In this document: piece after piece, positions 33,560-45,569 of the stretch
Layout: each line of letters begins with the position of its first letter
Numbering within the stretch: the first letter of the stretch is position 1
NCBI GenBank assembly: GCA_012845835.1
Contig: JABAKD010000015.1
Coordinates: 3,891,778-3,955,777 of the forward strand
Reading direction: 5' to 3'
DNA from: Undaria pinnatifida
Taxonomy: Eukaryota > Sar > Phaeophyceae > Laminariales > Alariaceae
Length of the DNA stretch: 64,000 nucleotides
The notes under the pieces: model-generated
Told to the model about the DNA's origin: nothing
The model's input: the letters and a program-made list of their open reading frames with translations, nothing else
The model's database searches: none
Position numbers and translations under genes: made by a program

Positions 33560-33790
33560 GCAAAGAGTAACTCAAAGGGTACCACAAAGAGTACCACAAA
33601 GAGTAACCCGAAGAATAGCACAAAGAGTAGCACCAGGAACAACGCTAAGAGTGGCACAAAGAGTAACACGAAGAGTAACACGAAGAGTAACACTAAGAGT
33701 AACGCACCGAGTAACAAGATGAGTTGGTGAACGCCAAGAGTAGCACCAAGAGCAACGCAAAGAGTAACATCAAGAGTAACAGCGGTTCTG
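33553..33790 (+). repeat. 12-bp tandem repeat (CAAAGAGTAACA-like)
   Basis: About 20 units of a 12-mer follow the tentative YIF1-like stop codon at 33557. In one frame they read as repeated QRVT/RRV. Probably non-coding expansion. Confidence 0.85.
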
Positions 33791-33914
33791 CCCTAACAGC
33801 AGCTTGGCTCGAAAAGGTGGGTTGCAATTGTAATAAAAGTTCGCGTAGACCACCAAGGCTCACACCGCCCCACGTTTAGTCTCAGCCGCTTTTTATGATT
33901 TCAGAGAGAAAAAA

Positions 33915-34112
33915 TTGGCAAGATTTTTTGACGATCACGGCATTGGCCAGTGCTGGTTGCGACGATAAAATTGGTGTCCGAACGACGACGCGGACAATGC
34001 GAAGGCTCGTACGGAACGGGTGGTGCACGACCCTGCTCGTACTGCCGCGTGCTCACGCTACTCTTAAGGCGCTTGAAACATCGCAATCGTCGTCTTTTTG
34101 GTCGCAACACAC
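33915..34112 (+). repeat. Dispersed repeat family D, copy 3
   Basis: Best copy of the family: ACGATCACGGCATTGGCC, GTGTCCGAACGACGACGC and CGTGCTCACGCTACTC. See 3968-4150 and 9672-9875. Confidence 0.75.
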
Positions 34113-34534
34113 GGCCCCCGAAAGCGTTAAGCAAACTTCCTCGCCCTCATGCCTTCGCACCCCGTATGCTGATTTCTGTTACCCGATTCAAAAACGATGG
34201 CTCACACCTTTCCCTTTCCTTTCGCCCCCCCTTTGCCTGTTCGGTGTCAACCAGTTCAAAACGATGGCGCACACCGTCCCCACTGGGTCAGCGTCTCGAG
34301 AAGTCATGATTTTGGGGTGAGATTTTCGAGCCCCGGCTCATGCATGCATGGCGAAAGCGACCGGTTGAATAGCAAATAGGATCATAGAAGACCGGACGTT
34401 TGGGGGACTCGAGGCCTCTTTTGGCCTTAACACTAGTATAGGGGCGGTGAGTCACGGGGCCAAACCGCCCGCGGTCGAGACTCCTTTTTGGTTCTACTGA
34501 GTTGAGAATGTTTCACGCCTCTTCGATCGCGATC

Positions 34535-34865
34535 TAGATCATCTACAGATCATGTATAGATCATATAGATCATCTACAGATCATATATATCATCTACAGA
34601 TCATATAGATCATCTACAGATCATATAGATCATCGACAGGTCATATATATCATCTGCAGATCATCTACAGATCATACATATCATGCAGGTCCTATAGGTG
34701 TCGTTACGAGATGCTGTGCAGGATCTGTATATATAAGAGTACAGATTGAACCCCGAAAGCACGCGCAAGATCATGCAGATCGTACGGCTCCCACCAGCAG
34801 CATGAGCCACACCATACAAGTCTTGCGTGAAATATCTAGATCATCAAGTGGGGATCGATAATCGG
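34535..34865 (-). repeat. GATC-rich element with 20-bp tandem repeat
   Basis: Seven or more units of ATCATCTACAGATCATATAG are followed by GTACGGCTCCCACC and a GATCATCAAGTGGGGATCGA end. Inverted relative to 6486-6850. Confidence 0.75.
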
Positions 34866-35784
34866 TCTCGAGGTGTGAAAGGTTTTTGATTTTTAGTACC
34901 GCAGATACCAATGCCTTACCGGTTACGTACCAGTTTTTTTTTTTCTCCCCAAGGCCTCAAACATGATGTGAAGGCCGACAGAGTTTTTTTTTGTTGCCCC
35001 AATTTGAATCCCCGCCGTTTTTTCCTAGTTGTGAAGTTAGGTTCGTTTCCCTCGCGTGAAAGCTGTCCGCATGCATCGCGACACGGTTTGCTGTTGTGCG
35101 TCGATTTTCGTTCTTATTGGCCTCCTCGCTCCCCCCCCGTCCCCTCCCCTCCTTTCCCCTCCCTTCCCCTCCGCCCCGACTCGCCTTTCCTCCCCTACCC
35201 CCACCCACCCAAACCGGAAATCAGGTTTAGCGCACTACAACTGCTGAGCATGTGGTGGCTCGGACATTCGAGCGACCTTTAAGAAGAAACAAAAAATTGT
35301 ATCAGGAAAAAAAATCATAGGTATTGGAGTATTATTAGTAATACGTACCCGCTGGGCGAAGTGTTCGAAGTAGGTGTTAAGAGTGTGCCCTATTAAAAAG
35401 GAACTCACATGTTAAGGGACGTGTCTTTCGGGTCGTGTCAAGGCCTAGTTAGCCTAAAACATGCTAGGTTTAGTGTAAGGGGTGGTCAGTCAAGGAGTCA
35501 AGCCGTCACAACGCGGGTCTCCTGGCATTTTTGATAACGAGTGAAATGGGAAGAAGCTTCTCAATGGGTACAAGGCCTGTAAAACAACCGCGAGCGGGAA
35601 AGAACCGTCTTTTTGTCGTCCTTTTTATTCCGAAATGAAGCAAAATGGTGGCGCAGCAAGTCTAACGTGCCGCCTCTTTTTTTTGGCATATTTTTCGGTT
35701 TTTGGATCGAAGATTGGTTTTTGGTAAGTTCGGCCTCAAATGGGGATATTGCTACGCTACTCGATTACACGTAGAAGGTGGTTC

Positions 35785-36040
35785 TACTGAGTTGAACTTT
35801 TGGTTGATCTGCGTTGAAGGCGAAGCCTACTGTGTTGAAGCTGGTTCTATTGCGTTGAGGCTGGCTTTACTGATTTGAATTTGATCACTTCTGAGTTGAA
35901 ATTGATCCTATGGCGTTGACACTGGTTCTGCTGGGATGGGACTGGCTCTACTGAGTTGATGTTGATCCTTCTGAGTTGAAGTTGATCCCGCTTGAGATGA
36001 AGTTCACCCTCCACGTACTGCCTTGAAGTTGGTCGTACAA
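35785..36040. repeat. ~24-bp imperfect tandem repeat
   Basis: About ten units resembling GGTTCTACTGAGTTGAAGTT-GATCC with drift. Confidence 0.8.
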
Positions 36041-36977
36041 GGCAAGAACTGATTCAGCTTGCGCGCTGTTGGTCCTATTCCCCAGTAGCGTCGAATGGTT
36101 TTCGAAATGGAAGCTAAATGAGTGTCCTCTCGAATCAATGAATTCGTCAACCATCGAACAGACTCGAAATGATCGCTCAGTGAATCCAATCCAACCAATC
36201 GATATCAACTTGAATCAATATCAACCATAACACCCAATCAGTCCATCAACCGTTGATTAAACTCTGACAGACCTCAATCAGCCAGTTCTCCAGACCCAGA
36301 AGCGGGCTGTTCTGCAGCCCGAAGATGGCTGAGGATGTATAGACGAGCACCATCATTCTAGAGACGGATCATAATCGGCCAACAACCAAACAGGCCCACT
36401 CTGCGGAATGCCTCTTGTTCGCTCGACCCTCGACGCCGGTTCCCCGGCTAGCAGCCTCGGCAAGCAGCGGCATCGCCAAAGTTTTTGCATGCCCCCACAA
36501 ACTTACGCATACCGTCGGGGCCTCGGCCAAGTTTGAGCATGATGAGCGCGGTATATCTACAGGGTGTTCGAGGGCGCCCGGTTTTTTTCTTTCTTTCTAA
36601 ACTCCGCTGCGCAGTTACGTTTTTCTCGATAAAAGACGGGTTCAGAGGTTACTCTAAAACCAAATGAAAACGCATGGATGGTGCGATAGAGGTGCGCCAT
36701 TTTGTCTCTGGGGCTCCTCACTTTTTTTCACCTCTTTGGAGACCCAAAATCTCTCCCTATACTAGCTCCAAGTGAAATTTCCCCCACACCAAAGGGTTTC
36801 CAGTTGTTTGTACAGGCGTTACAGAGCTGCATTTCACCGCTCCCTCTAAAAATCTGGTGTGTGTGTTGGGAAGAACAAAAGCGCTACCCTGGGATTAACA
36901 AAACCCCCTTTCGCCTAGGTAGGTGTGAAAATTTACTTGAAAACAATATTGATTTTACGACGATTTCGGGTAATAGA

Positions 36978-37244
36978 CGCGTGCTATGGTTTGTAGAGGT
37001 GAACCCCTTTTTTTCTGCTGCTGAAGATTCCTCAATTTGAGAGCTTAACCACCTCGTCTCCCGAAAACCGATTTGGAGAAAAATAAAACTGCCAGACGCC
37101 GGATGAAAAATCCCATGGCGCCTCTCTACGTACAAAATCACGAAAAATCATGCGTTTTTTTTTCACCCATTATTATTATTTCCGACGATTTTGAGTTTAG
37201 GAGCCCCGTCATGCAGAAACAAACCACCCCTATCGTAGCATGCG
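36978..37244. mobile_element. MITE family A
   Basis: Left GCGTGCTATGG...GAGGTG, inside GATGAAAAATCCCATGG and ATTTCCGACGATTTTGAG, right CCCCTATCGTAGCATGCG. Flanked on both sides by further family A fragments (36680-36830 and 37245-37410). Confidence 0.75.
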
Positions 37245-38167
37245 TCTATAACGCCTTTACAACTGGAAACCCCTTTTGGGGGGACAATTCACTTGACGTT
37301 AGTATGGGGAGGGATTTGGGGGGGCTCTAAGGGGGTTAAGGAGCAGCGTTGTTCAAAAAAAAGTTTCAGCCAAAAAGTAGTATACCTTGATTCCTTTATT
37401 GCAGCATGCGTCAAAAATGGACAGCTTTTTTTTTATTCCTCCCCTGTTCATAACGCTCCGGTTGGGTTTCCAGTTTTCCGTTATGACCCTTTGGCGGGGC
37501 GTTATTCGACGTGCGTCTCGTTTCTATCTTTTTCAGCGGCGACGCCCCCTCTAGGGTGCGCGGAGAAACTCCGTACGTGGTATTCCCGACTCCCCTCTTA
37601 TGCCTCGACGGCTACATACAGCACATGCCATCGTCCTCGGCCAAGTGCCAGCGAGAGCGGTGTGCTGGCTGGGTGTGCGACAAACTCTGCATTCCCGATT
37701 TCTCTCTGGGGGCTCTCCGTGGACACCACCAGCTCCCTTTGCGGCGTGCACCCATCCATCGATGCCTTGCGTCAGCAGTTTTCTTGAGAGCGGGTATACA
37801 GAAGAATTTGCCTTATTATGGAGAATGGGAAAAATGCGCGGGACTTCCCACACTAAAAGTGCGAGCTTACGCGTGCACCAACGATGTAAACAATACACAC
37901 GATCATCTCACCCGGACCTGATCCTACCTCATAGCGAGGTGCAAAAATGTAACCAGCCCTAGTCCAAGGGCAGGGACGGCAGGGGAGATGTCAGCCCCTT
38001 TACAACTGGAAACCCGATTTTGGGGACAAAATCACTTGGGTTTAGTATCGGGCGGGGTTCGGGGGCTCTTAAGGGGTTTAAAATACATGTCAATGCCCCC
38101 GATTTTGCTACTGGGTTAGAGCCACTCGCACGGAGTGACTCCGTACCTCCCGGACACAACTACTGAC

Positions 38168-38429
38168 TGATTCTACGAAAGCCCACCCCCGACACCAGCT
38201 ATTTTATTTATAACGAACGTTTCGTGGTTGCTCGACACGAGGAAGGACGCTATGCGCTATGAAAAAATACTATTCACTACCTGGTAGTTTCCTTGCCCGC
38301 CAAGGTCTATCGAACGATGGCGTCGGGGTGGCAAGGGGCACCGTGTTTTCAGGAAATACGGCCGGGAGCTGGTTTTCAAATCCCGGCGATTTCGATAAAG
38401 AGAAGTTGGGACGGCTACTACCGTAGAAC
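38168..38429 (+). mobile_element. MITE family B, copy a
   Basis: Ends TTCTACGAAAGCCCACC and GGCTACTACCGTAGAA. Inside: TAACGAACGTTTCGTGG, TTGCTCGACACGAGGAAGG, CCGGGAGCTGG. First of six copies within 3 kb. Confidence 0.75.
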
Positions 38430-38702
38430 GACTGAACTATGATAATTGGAGATTTGATTGGCGCAACGCAGCGAACCGACACAACAACTATAATATATAC
38501 TTCGAAGTAGGAGATTTTCTTGACGCAGCGCAGCGAACCATTCCATTCATTGCGGGTTCGTATCGCCGAGACGTAAAGCGGCACGAAGGCTTAAGGCCGC
38601 AAAAGAACAGGGGGATCACTCGCGCAAATATGGCCCTAAGTCAGTACCAAAAGATCCCCCAAAGGCGAACCCTACCGACCCACGCTACGATAGGGGGAGA
38701 GT

Positions 38703-38960
38703 CTTACTACGGTAGCCCCCCCAACTTTTCTTTAACGAAATCGCCGGTTTCAAAGGCAGCTCCCGGTTGTATCTCGCCTGAAAATACGGTGTCCCTCGAC
38801 ACCCCGACGTCGTCGATCGATAGACCTTTGTGCAAACAAGAAAATATATGGGTAATTTTTTTTTCAATTAGTAGTGTCCTTCCTTGTGTCGAGCAGCCAT
38901 GCATGGAAGGTTTGTTGAAGAAAATCGCTAGTTTCGGGGGGGGGGCTATTATCGTAGAAT
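38703..38960 (-). mobile_element. MITE family B, copy b (reversed)
   Basis: CTACGGTAGCCCCCC and GGGGGGCTATTATCGTAGAA ends, family body in reverse. Confidence 0.8.
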
Positions 38961-39136
38961 CAGTAGTCGGGGGGGCTTTTTTGTGGGCATTTTTTTGTCA
39001 GTGGCCCCCGGAATCACTCGCGCGAGTGACAAAGCCCCTGTTCCTTTTGCCGTCTTGAGGTGTTTGGTGCTGCTATACTATTTCCGTGAGACGTGAATCC
39101 ACAGTGCAATCGTAGTTAGCCACGCTGCGCCAAGGA

Positions 39137-39392
39137 CTGATTCTACGATCTAGCCCCCCCCCCAAACCAGCGATTTTCTTTATAACGAACGCTTCATGGC
39201 TGCTCGACAAAAGGAAGGATACTACTACTATTGAAAGAAAAGGTATCCACATATTTTCTTGTGTGCAAAGGTCCATCGATCGATGACGTCGGGGTGTCGA
39301 GAGACACCATGTTTCACGCGATACGACCGGGAGCTGGTGTTGAAACCGGCGATTTCGTTGAAGAAAAGTTGGGGGGGGGGGCTACCGTAGAA
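39137..39392 (+). mobile_element. MITE family B, copy c
   Basis: CTACGATCTAGCCCCCC and GGGGGGCTACCGTAGAA ends; body closest to the family consensus. Confidence 0.8.
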
Positions 39393-39782
39393 CGACGCCA
39401 AGCATATCGGGCAAAAGTCTTTTCGTCAGCGAGGTACAGAGCCATGCCTTAGAAGTCTCACCTAGTGAAAAACGGGGGTGGTATGATACTACAACATATA
39501 CCGTGGTAGCCTAGGTCTACCGTACCCTCGGTAGCCCATACGCAGGAGCCGCCGGAGGCCGCGTGAGCGCGAAGCTCGCGAACCACCATCGTACGTGCGC
39601 TAGCCGGCTTGTCTTAGGTGCATACACACACCTGGTTACTGCATGTTTGTTTTTTGGACCGCGTCTATCTTAAAACCATGTGTGCTGCTATTGATGTACA
39701 TAATAAGCTGGCACCAACCGTGGGATGCTCCGAACGTACCTTCCCCAGCAGGTATCACATGACACGACGAGTTGAACTGGGA

Positions 39783-40322
39783 CGTGTGCTACGATAGAGG
39801 CGCATGCATCCACTTTTTTTCTGAGGCTCCTCGATTTCGGGAGCTTAAGACCTCTCTGTTTCTCCACGAAAACTGATTGGAGTGATTCTACGATAGCCCC
39901 CGCCCAAAATCAGCCATCGTTTTCTTTTAACGAGCGTTTCATGGCTGCTGGATAAAAGGAAGGATACTATTGAAGACAATATATCGACATTTTTTCTTGT
40001 GTGCAAAGGTCTGTCGATCGACGACGCCCGGGTGTGGAGGGACGCGCCGTATTTGAGGAGATACGATCGCGAGCTGGTTTGGAAACCGCCGATTTCGTCA
40101 AAGAAAAGTTTGGGGGGGCTATTGTAGTAAGACTCATTTGGAGGCGAAAAAAAATTGCTGCGAGTACCCCGAATGATAAATCCCATGGCCTGCGTATGTA
40201 ACGAGAATCATGCAAAAAAAAATGGCCTATATTAATACTGAGACTCGATTGTGGGGTTAAGGAGCCTTTTCATTCAGAAACCATTTTCGCCAAAAAACGG
40301 TATACCTCTATCGTAGCACGCG
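39783..40322. mobile_element. MITE family A interrupted by MITE family B
   Basis: The outer ends GTGTGCTACGATAGAGGCG and GGTATACCTCTATCGTAGCA belong to family A. The inside is split at about 39882 and 40131 by a complete family B element, after which family A sequence resumes (GATAAATCCCATGGCC). Family B was therefore active after this family A insertion. Confidence 0.85.
39883..40130 (+). mobile_element. MITE family B, copy d, nested in family A
   Basis: TTCTACGATAGCCCC and GGGGGGCTATTGTAGTAA ends, inserted in the family A element 39783-40322. Confidence 0.85.
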
Positions 40323-40502
40323 TCCTGGAACAAGAGTAATAGTGAGGAACATATGATGAAAAAAACGGGGGGGGAGGGGGGGGGGAGGGGGGGGGGGGGG
40401 GGGGGCACACACAGTACGGTGTAGAGGTGCACCACCCATTGTGTTTTCTGCTTCGTGAAGGCTCCTAGCCTGATGAGGAGCTTTGCTTCACCTTCTGAGG
40501 CG

Positions 40503-40772
40503 TTTTACGATAGCCCCCCCCCCCCCCCCAACTTTTGTTTTGACGAAAAAATCGCCAGTTCTGAAACCAGTTCCCGACCGTACCTCCTAAAATACGGTGC
40601 CCCTTACCACCCCGACGTCCTTGTTCGATAGCACTACTAGTACTAGTAGCCCATTGCAAACAAGAACATACATGTAGACCTTCTTGACTTAACAGCAACC
40701 ATCCTCGTGTCTAGCAGCCATGACACGTTCGTTAAACAAAATCGCAGGTTTTTTGGGGGACTATCGTAGAAT
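40503..40772 (-). mobile_element. MITE family B, copy e (reversed)
   Basis: TTTACGATAGCCCCCC and GGGGGACTATCGTAGAA ends. Confidence 0.8.
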
Positions 40773-40849
40773 CACTCACCTTTTGAGGCAAAAACAAATA
40801 ATTTGTACCAGATAGTAAAAACGAAAGTGCAAGAATTCCGATGAAGAGT

Positions 40850-41192
40850 CGTTCTATGGTAGCCCCCCCTCCCCCCCTCCCCCCCGCCCACCCCCACCGC
40901 CGGTTTTGAAACCAGCTCCCGGTCGTACCTCCTGAAATACGGTGTGCTTCTTGCCACCCCGACGTCATCGCTCGATAATCCCTCGCAAACGATAAAACAT
41001 GTGAAGATGTTTTGTTTTTTTTCTCATACATATACCATCCTTCCTGGTGTCGAGCAGCTATGACAACATTGAAAAGGATGTTACAGACACAGGCCACCCT
41101 TTGCAGTTAGGCTCGCAGGGGAACACCACGACGCAGCCATGGAAAACGATCGTTAAAGAAAAACCCTAGTTTTGGAGAGGGGCTATCGTAGG
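40850..41192 (-). mobile_element. MITE family B, copy f (reversed, with ~65-bp insertion)
   Basis: TTCTATGGTAGCCCCCC and GGGGCTATCGTAGGA ends. Near 41080-41145 the family body is interrupted by extra sequence containing GGCTCGCAGGGGAACACC. Confidence 0.75.
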
Positions 41193-42753
41193 ATCAGCCT
41201 TACTTAGCTACAAACCCACGGCCTAGCTGAAAAAAATGTTGATTTTCCAAAAAAGGTCGATTTTCCGACCATTTTAGGTAAAGGAGCCCGGTCATTCAGA
41301 AAATACTTTTAGCCAAAAAAGGGTATACCGTACCTCTATCGTAGCACACGCCCGTGGAGAGGGGAGGGGGGGGGGGGGGGGCCACCCGTGTGTGCGTTGC
41401 AGGTGGATACTGGCAGCGATTCGCTAAGCCTTACATGGTATTGCCCTGGGAGCATAGCAGGGAGCAGGGCCTAGGGTGTGGACATGGGATAAACAGGGTT
41501 TTCACGTGCCTTTGAAGGCGGGAGTGCGCACAGAAAAAAAAAGAGGACCTGGCGAACTTGCACCATCCACGCATATCGTTCCGATGTGCCATCCGCTGTT
41601 GAGCGAAAAAAACACAAAGAGCTCTTCTCTCATGATACGCGCGTGGACATCGTCGACACGCGTGCACCTCTTCCGTTAGACGCGTGGCCCGATCAATAGA
41701 GGTGTTAAGGTATACCCATTTTTGTCTGAAACGGTTTCTGCATCACGGGGTTGATTCGTTAATCCAAGATCGTCGGAACCAAGTCATCTTTTTTTCCGCA
41801 AGATTTTCTCTCGTCGAGTACTTAGGCCATGTTAAGAGTATGAACCTTGGATTCAAATCCAAGTTAAGGCGCTGTCTGTTCGAGCAGTCTGTTCGCACGA
41901 ATAAGATAAGCAGTTGAAACTTACGTTGAATCTTACGTTGAATCTTCGTTGGATCTTGGATGTAAACGTAGATTTGAGTATGTTAAGGTTGTCCCGTTGT
42001 CCCGGTATTCTACCGGACTACGGGCATGGTTCCGTGACGATCAAGTGGTGATGCAAGCCACCATGATCATTTTCCTTCTTTCCTCTTCCTTTCTCTTTGG
42101 CCTCAAGCGCCCTTTCCAAACTATCCCTTTTCTTTCTCATCACAAGTGATCTTAACAGACACTTCGGTGCCACCTCTGCATCTCTTTGCATAGAAGACAG
42201 AGCCTCCATACAACCATTGTCTTCACAGGCGTATTCACATGTTATGAGCCTCGACCTTCGATATAAACATCGATCGGCACCAAGCGACATGCCATTGCAG
42301 TTTGTGCCATGCATGGGATTTTTCATCCGAGATTATAGCGGTTTTAGTTTTCTCCAAATCCGTTCTTGCGCGAGGTCTTAAGCTCCCAAATTGAGCGACC
42401 TCAGAAAAAAAATGAAGTGCATACATCTCTATCGTAGCACGCCTTGCACACTACATTAATTTATGATATTTCCTCAATCAATTTAATTAGGAGCTTAAGA
42501 CATGCCCTTATTAACCAAAAAAACGATTTTAGACCAAGGGTACGGTAGGGGGGGGGGGTCCCTTTTGGGGCCTCGGTTTTCAGTGGCTCTCGGGGTCACT
42601 CTCGCGCGAGGGACCCCCCTGTTCCTTAGCGGTCGTAATCAAGCTTTCGCGTTTTTAGCAGCTGTTTTAATTTGGCGATATATGAACCCGCGATCGACTG
42701 GTCTAAGCCACACTGCGACAAACAAGTAGCCTAAAGTGTTCTTTGTTAGCGAA

Positions 42754-43004
42754 GCGTGCTACGATAGAGGTGCGCCACCTTTTTTTCTTCAAAGTTTCCT
42801 CAATTTTGGGAGCTCAAGACCTCTCCCAGAAAACTGACTTGGAAAAACTAAAACTGCTACATAACGGATGAAAAATCCCATGGCCTAGGTATACAACGAA
42901 AACCATGAAAAAAAAATGGCCTGTTTCCGACGATTTTAGGTTAAGGAGCCCCGTCATTCAGACAACATTTTCGCCAAAAAACGGCATGCCTCGATCCTAG
43001 CATG
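42754..43004. mobile_element. MITE family A, reference copy
   Basis: GCGTGCTACGATAGAGGTGC at the left and GCATGCCTCGATCCTAGCATG at the right are inverted repeats. The full family body is present in 251 bp: CTCCTCAATTTTGGGAGCT, GGATGAAAAATCCCATGG, TTCCGACGATTTTAGG, GGAGCCCCGTCATTCAGA. Confidence 0.85.
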
Positions 43005-43619
43005 TTTCTAGTGAGGTACTGATTCACTCGGTGAAAAAGGGAGTTTTTCAGTGAAAAAGGGGGGCGTATTGACATTTATCAACATCCTCCCTCCTAGCGT
43101 AGCATTCGCCTAGAGAGAAAAATATAGAACCGCTGTTAGATCATACCGAGAATGAAAAATCTCCCGGCCTTTCAGTAGGTACCCGGTGTACAACGAGAAT
43201 CATGCAAAAAAAATAAATGAGAACATTCCGACTTTTTTTTTTTTTTTCATCCTCCGGCGGATGGGGAAAAATAAAGCTTTAGCTCACCACACTTCCACGT
43301 ATTTTCATACGCGTCGTGTGTCGATTTAACTCAGTTGCTTTCGCAGCCCAACGCTAGCTGGCGCACCCTTCGGGTCCCATTGTAGGTATAGCGTAAGCTG
43401 TTCCTATCATTGGTCTTCGTTACAACCCCGGCAGCGCAAGCTGCCGTTGTATACGAATGCGTGTGTATGTCGACCCGGCCTGTCCCCTGAGGGTCAGTTT
43501 CGGTGGAGATAGCCACCCGGAATGTCATCTTTCCGGGTAGTGTGGGACTTGCGCAAGCTCACCCACTAACAAAACCCCTGGCCATGGGAGATGGCCTTCC
43601 GCCGGACTTGGTCCAGTTA

Positions 43620-43735
43620 CGGTCTACCCATCCCATAAAAACATTCCGACGATTTTGGGTTAAGGAGCCTCATCATTCAGAATCCATTTTCGCCAAAAAA
43701 AGGTATACCTCTATCGTAGCACGTGCCTGGAACCT
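43620..43735. mobile_element. MITE family A, right half only
   Basis: CATTCCGACGATTTTGGG, CATCATTCAGAATCC and GGTATACCTCTATCGTAGCA. The left half is missing. Comparable right halves lie at 41270-41350 and 60060-60175. Confidence 0.75.
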
Positions 43736-43802
43736 GTTTTTCATTAAAGAGACCCCTGCAAGAAAACCGCAGCCGATTCTCGAGAGACGTCTAGAATGTG
43801 TA

Positions 43803-44053
43803 GGGTAAAGTATGGAAATCGGGGAATATTTTGATGTGGTGAGTTTTGCTATGGTCGACCAAGTTTTCAACTACAAAAAGCAAAACCGGTTCGTCGGATA
43901 TTTTCCGGACAAAGTTATACGGGTAGGGTTGGGGTCAGGGTTAGGGCTAATAATAACAAAAACTGTCTTGGGTAGTTTTTGATATTTTCCGTCTCATGAT
44001 ACTGGAAGCAAACGTGGGCCAAACCAAATTCCCCGATTTCCATACTTTATCCC
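43803..44053. mobile_element. Small element with 25-bp terminal inverted repeats
   Basis: GGGTAAAGTATGGAAATCGG at the left and CCGATTTCCATACTTTATCCC at the right are inverted. Inside are TTTTTGATATTTTCC-type inverted parts and GGGTTAGGGC. No frame. Confidence 0.8.
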
Positions 44054-45385
44054 ACATAATAATACAGAATTGCGGTAAAGGCGGCTCTTAAGAAGGTGGC
44101 CTGTGTCTGGTATCAGGCCGCGTCTTAGTGTGCGAGCGCTCTTCACTCTTCTACCAGAAAACGGTGGCGAAGACTGCCACGTCTGGGGAATGCATCCACA
44201 AGCTTCGCGAGGTTTGTTAGAACGGGGAGTGGGGGAGGATACATTTACGTACGTCCCGCGAATGCGTGACTTTCTCTACTACTACATGTCCTTAAGGCCA
44301 CGGGGGAACCCAAGCGTCCTCTGGCACCCGGTCTTCCGGTAACTCTAATCTTTAGTTGTTTTATCGGAACAAAAAAATATGGCCATCTTAACGCGCTGCG
44401 TTTAGAACTTCGGCAGGCTCGTGCCTTAGGGTTAGGGTTGTATGGTGCTCAAGAGTGTGTTTCATCCACAGATGCTTTGAGTTCTCTTCAGATTACTTTT
44501 CGACTGGTTCTCGGCAGAGGTCCAGCACCTCGACTTTGAGGCGCAGCAGTGGTCGAAATTTGGGGTGCACAAATCGAGACGAAGAACGATCCCCAACTGA
44601 ACGTGTGCACTCCACTAGTAGGCAGCTACAGCTCCTCACAAGCAGCCACGGCCCGCGAAACTGAGGGACGCTCCTCGTGATGGGGTGTATGACGGCATCG
44701 GGTGCGCCATGCAGCAGTCGTAGGCAGCCAGAAGCGACTCACGAGATGTTTTCGTGATTCAAACTTGCGAGCCGCCAGCAACAACACCAAAAACTCCCGA
44801 AAACGCTGAAATATTTCAATTCACGCGCGGGAGCCTAATATGATACGACGGGAACATCACCGATGAAAAAACGGTTTTCAGCAGCTCGCCAGGCGGGTGA
44901 TACAGCCCGTCTCGAGTCGTATCCGAAAAGCGCGTTGCGAACAACAGTTCATTTCCTTGCGGGGAAAGAAGTTAGGAGTCCAAAAAAGGGCTAAAAACAC
45001 CCGAAAAGCTTTGTACTACTGGCTCTTTGCAGCATTTTTTCTGAACTTTCGACATAATAATAAGGATCTTGTTTGCATAATATATTGTTCAGTGGCTTTT
45101 ATATGCACACGAAACGCCTCCTTACGAGCCACTACTCAACAGATTCCTTGGGGAACACCCGTGGGTCGACGACATGTGTACACCCGCGGCGCGGCCGATG
45201 TATATCTTAGCTTGCAAAGCTGACTATTTACAACTTATTTCGTCGAACTGTCAGCTTGCGAAGTGGAAACATTTTTATCGAAAAAGAAAAGCTCGTGGTT
45301 GCTGCTGCGGGCACTGTTACGCTGCCCAACTCTCCGCTGGCGCGCCATATTCTTGGACAGCAGCAACAGCCGTACAATGGTACCA

Positions 45386-45564
45386 CAGTAGCGGTCCCCC
45401 ATTAAGGCGGTATCCCTGCATAAGGCGGTCAAATTCGCTTGGCATGACAGAGGAATTACACTAAAGTACTCATAACCTGGAATGAATTAAGGCGGCTTCC
45501 CCATATAAGGCGGTCATATTGCTCTGGCACACCACCGCCTACGCCAACTGGGGAACCCCTACTG
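45386..45564. mobile_element. TA-flanked MITE, copy 3
   Basis: CAGTAGCGGTCCCCCATTAAGG at one end and GGGGAACCCCTACTG then TA at the other. Internal AAGGCGGTATCCC and AAGGCGGTCATATTGC modules as in 83-269. Confidence 0.75.
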
Positions 45565-45569
45565 TACTA

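Noticed and set aside
37511-37921. Overlapping Cys-containing frames
   Set aside because: No recognised motif, open in three frames, flanked by MITE pieces; not enough support.
42502-42729. Hydrophobic FLAAVLIWRYMNP segment as a membrane exon
   Set aside because: Its 5' part is a repeat shared with 38990-39050, and it has no splice context.
44103-44342. 79-codon frame as the missing YIF1 last exon
   Set aside because: Has an aromatic stretch (RDFLYYYMSL) but no membrane helix of adequate length and no in-phase acceptor that I can see.
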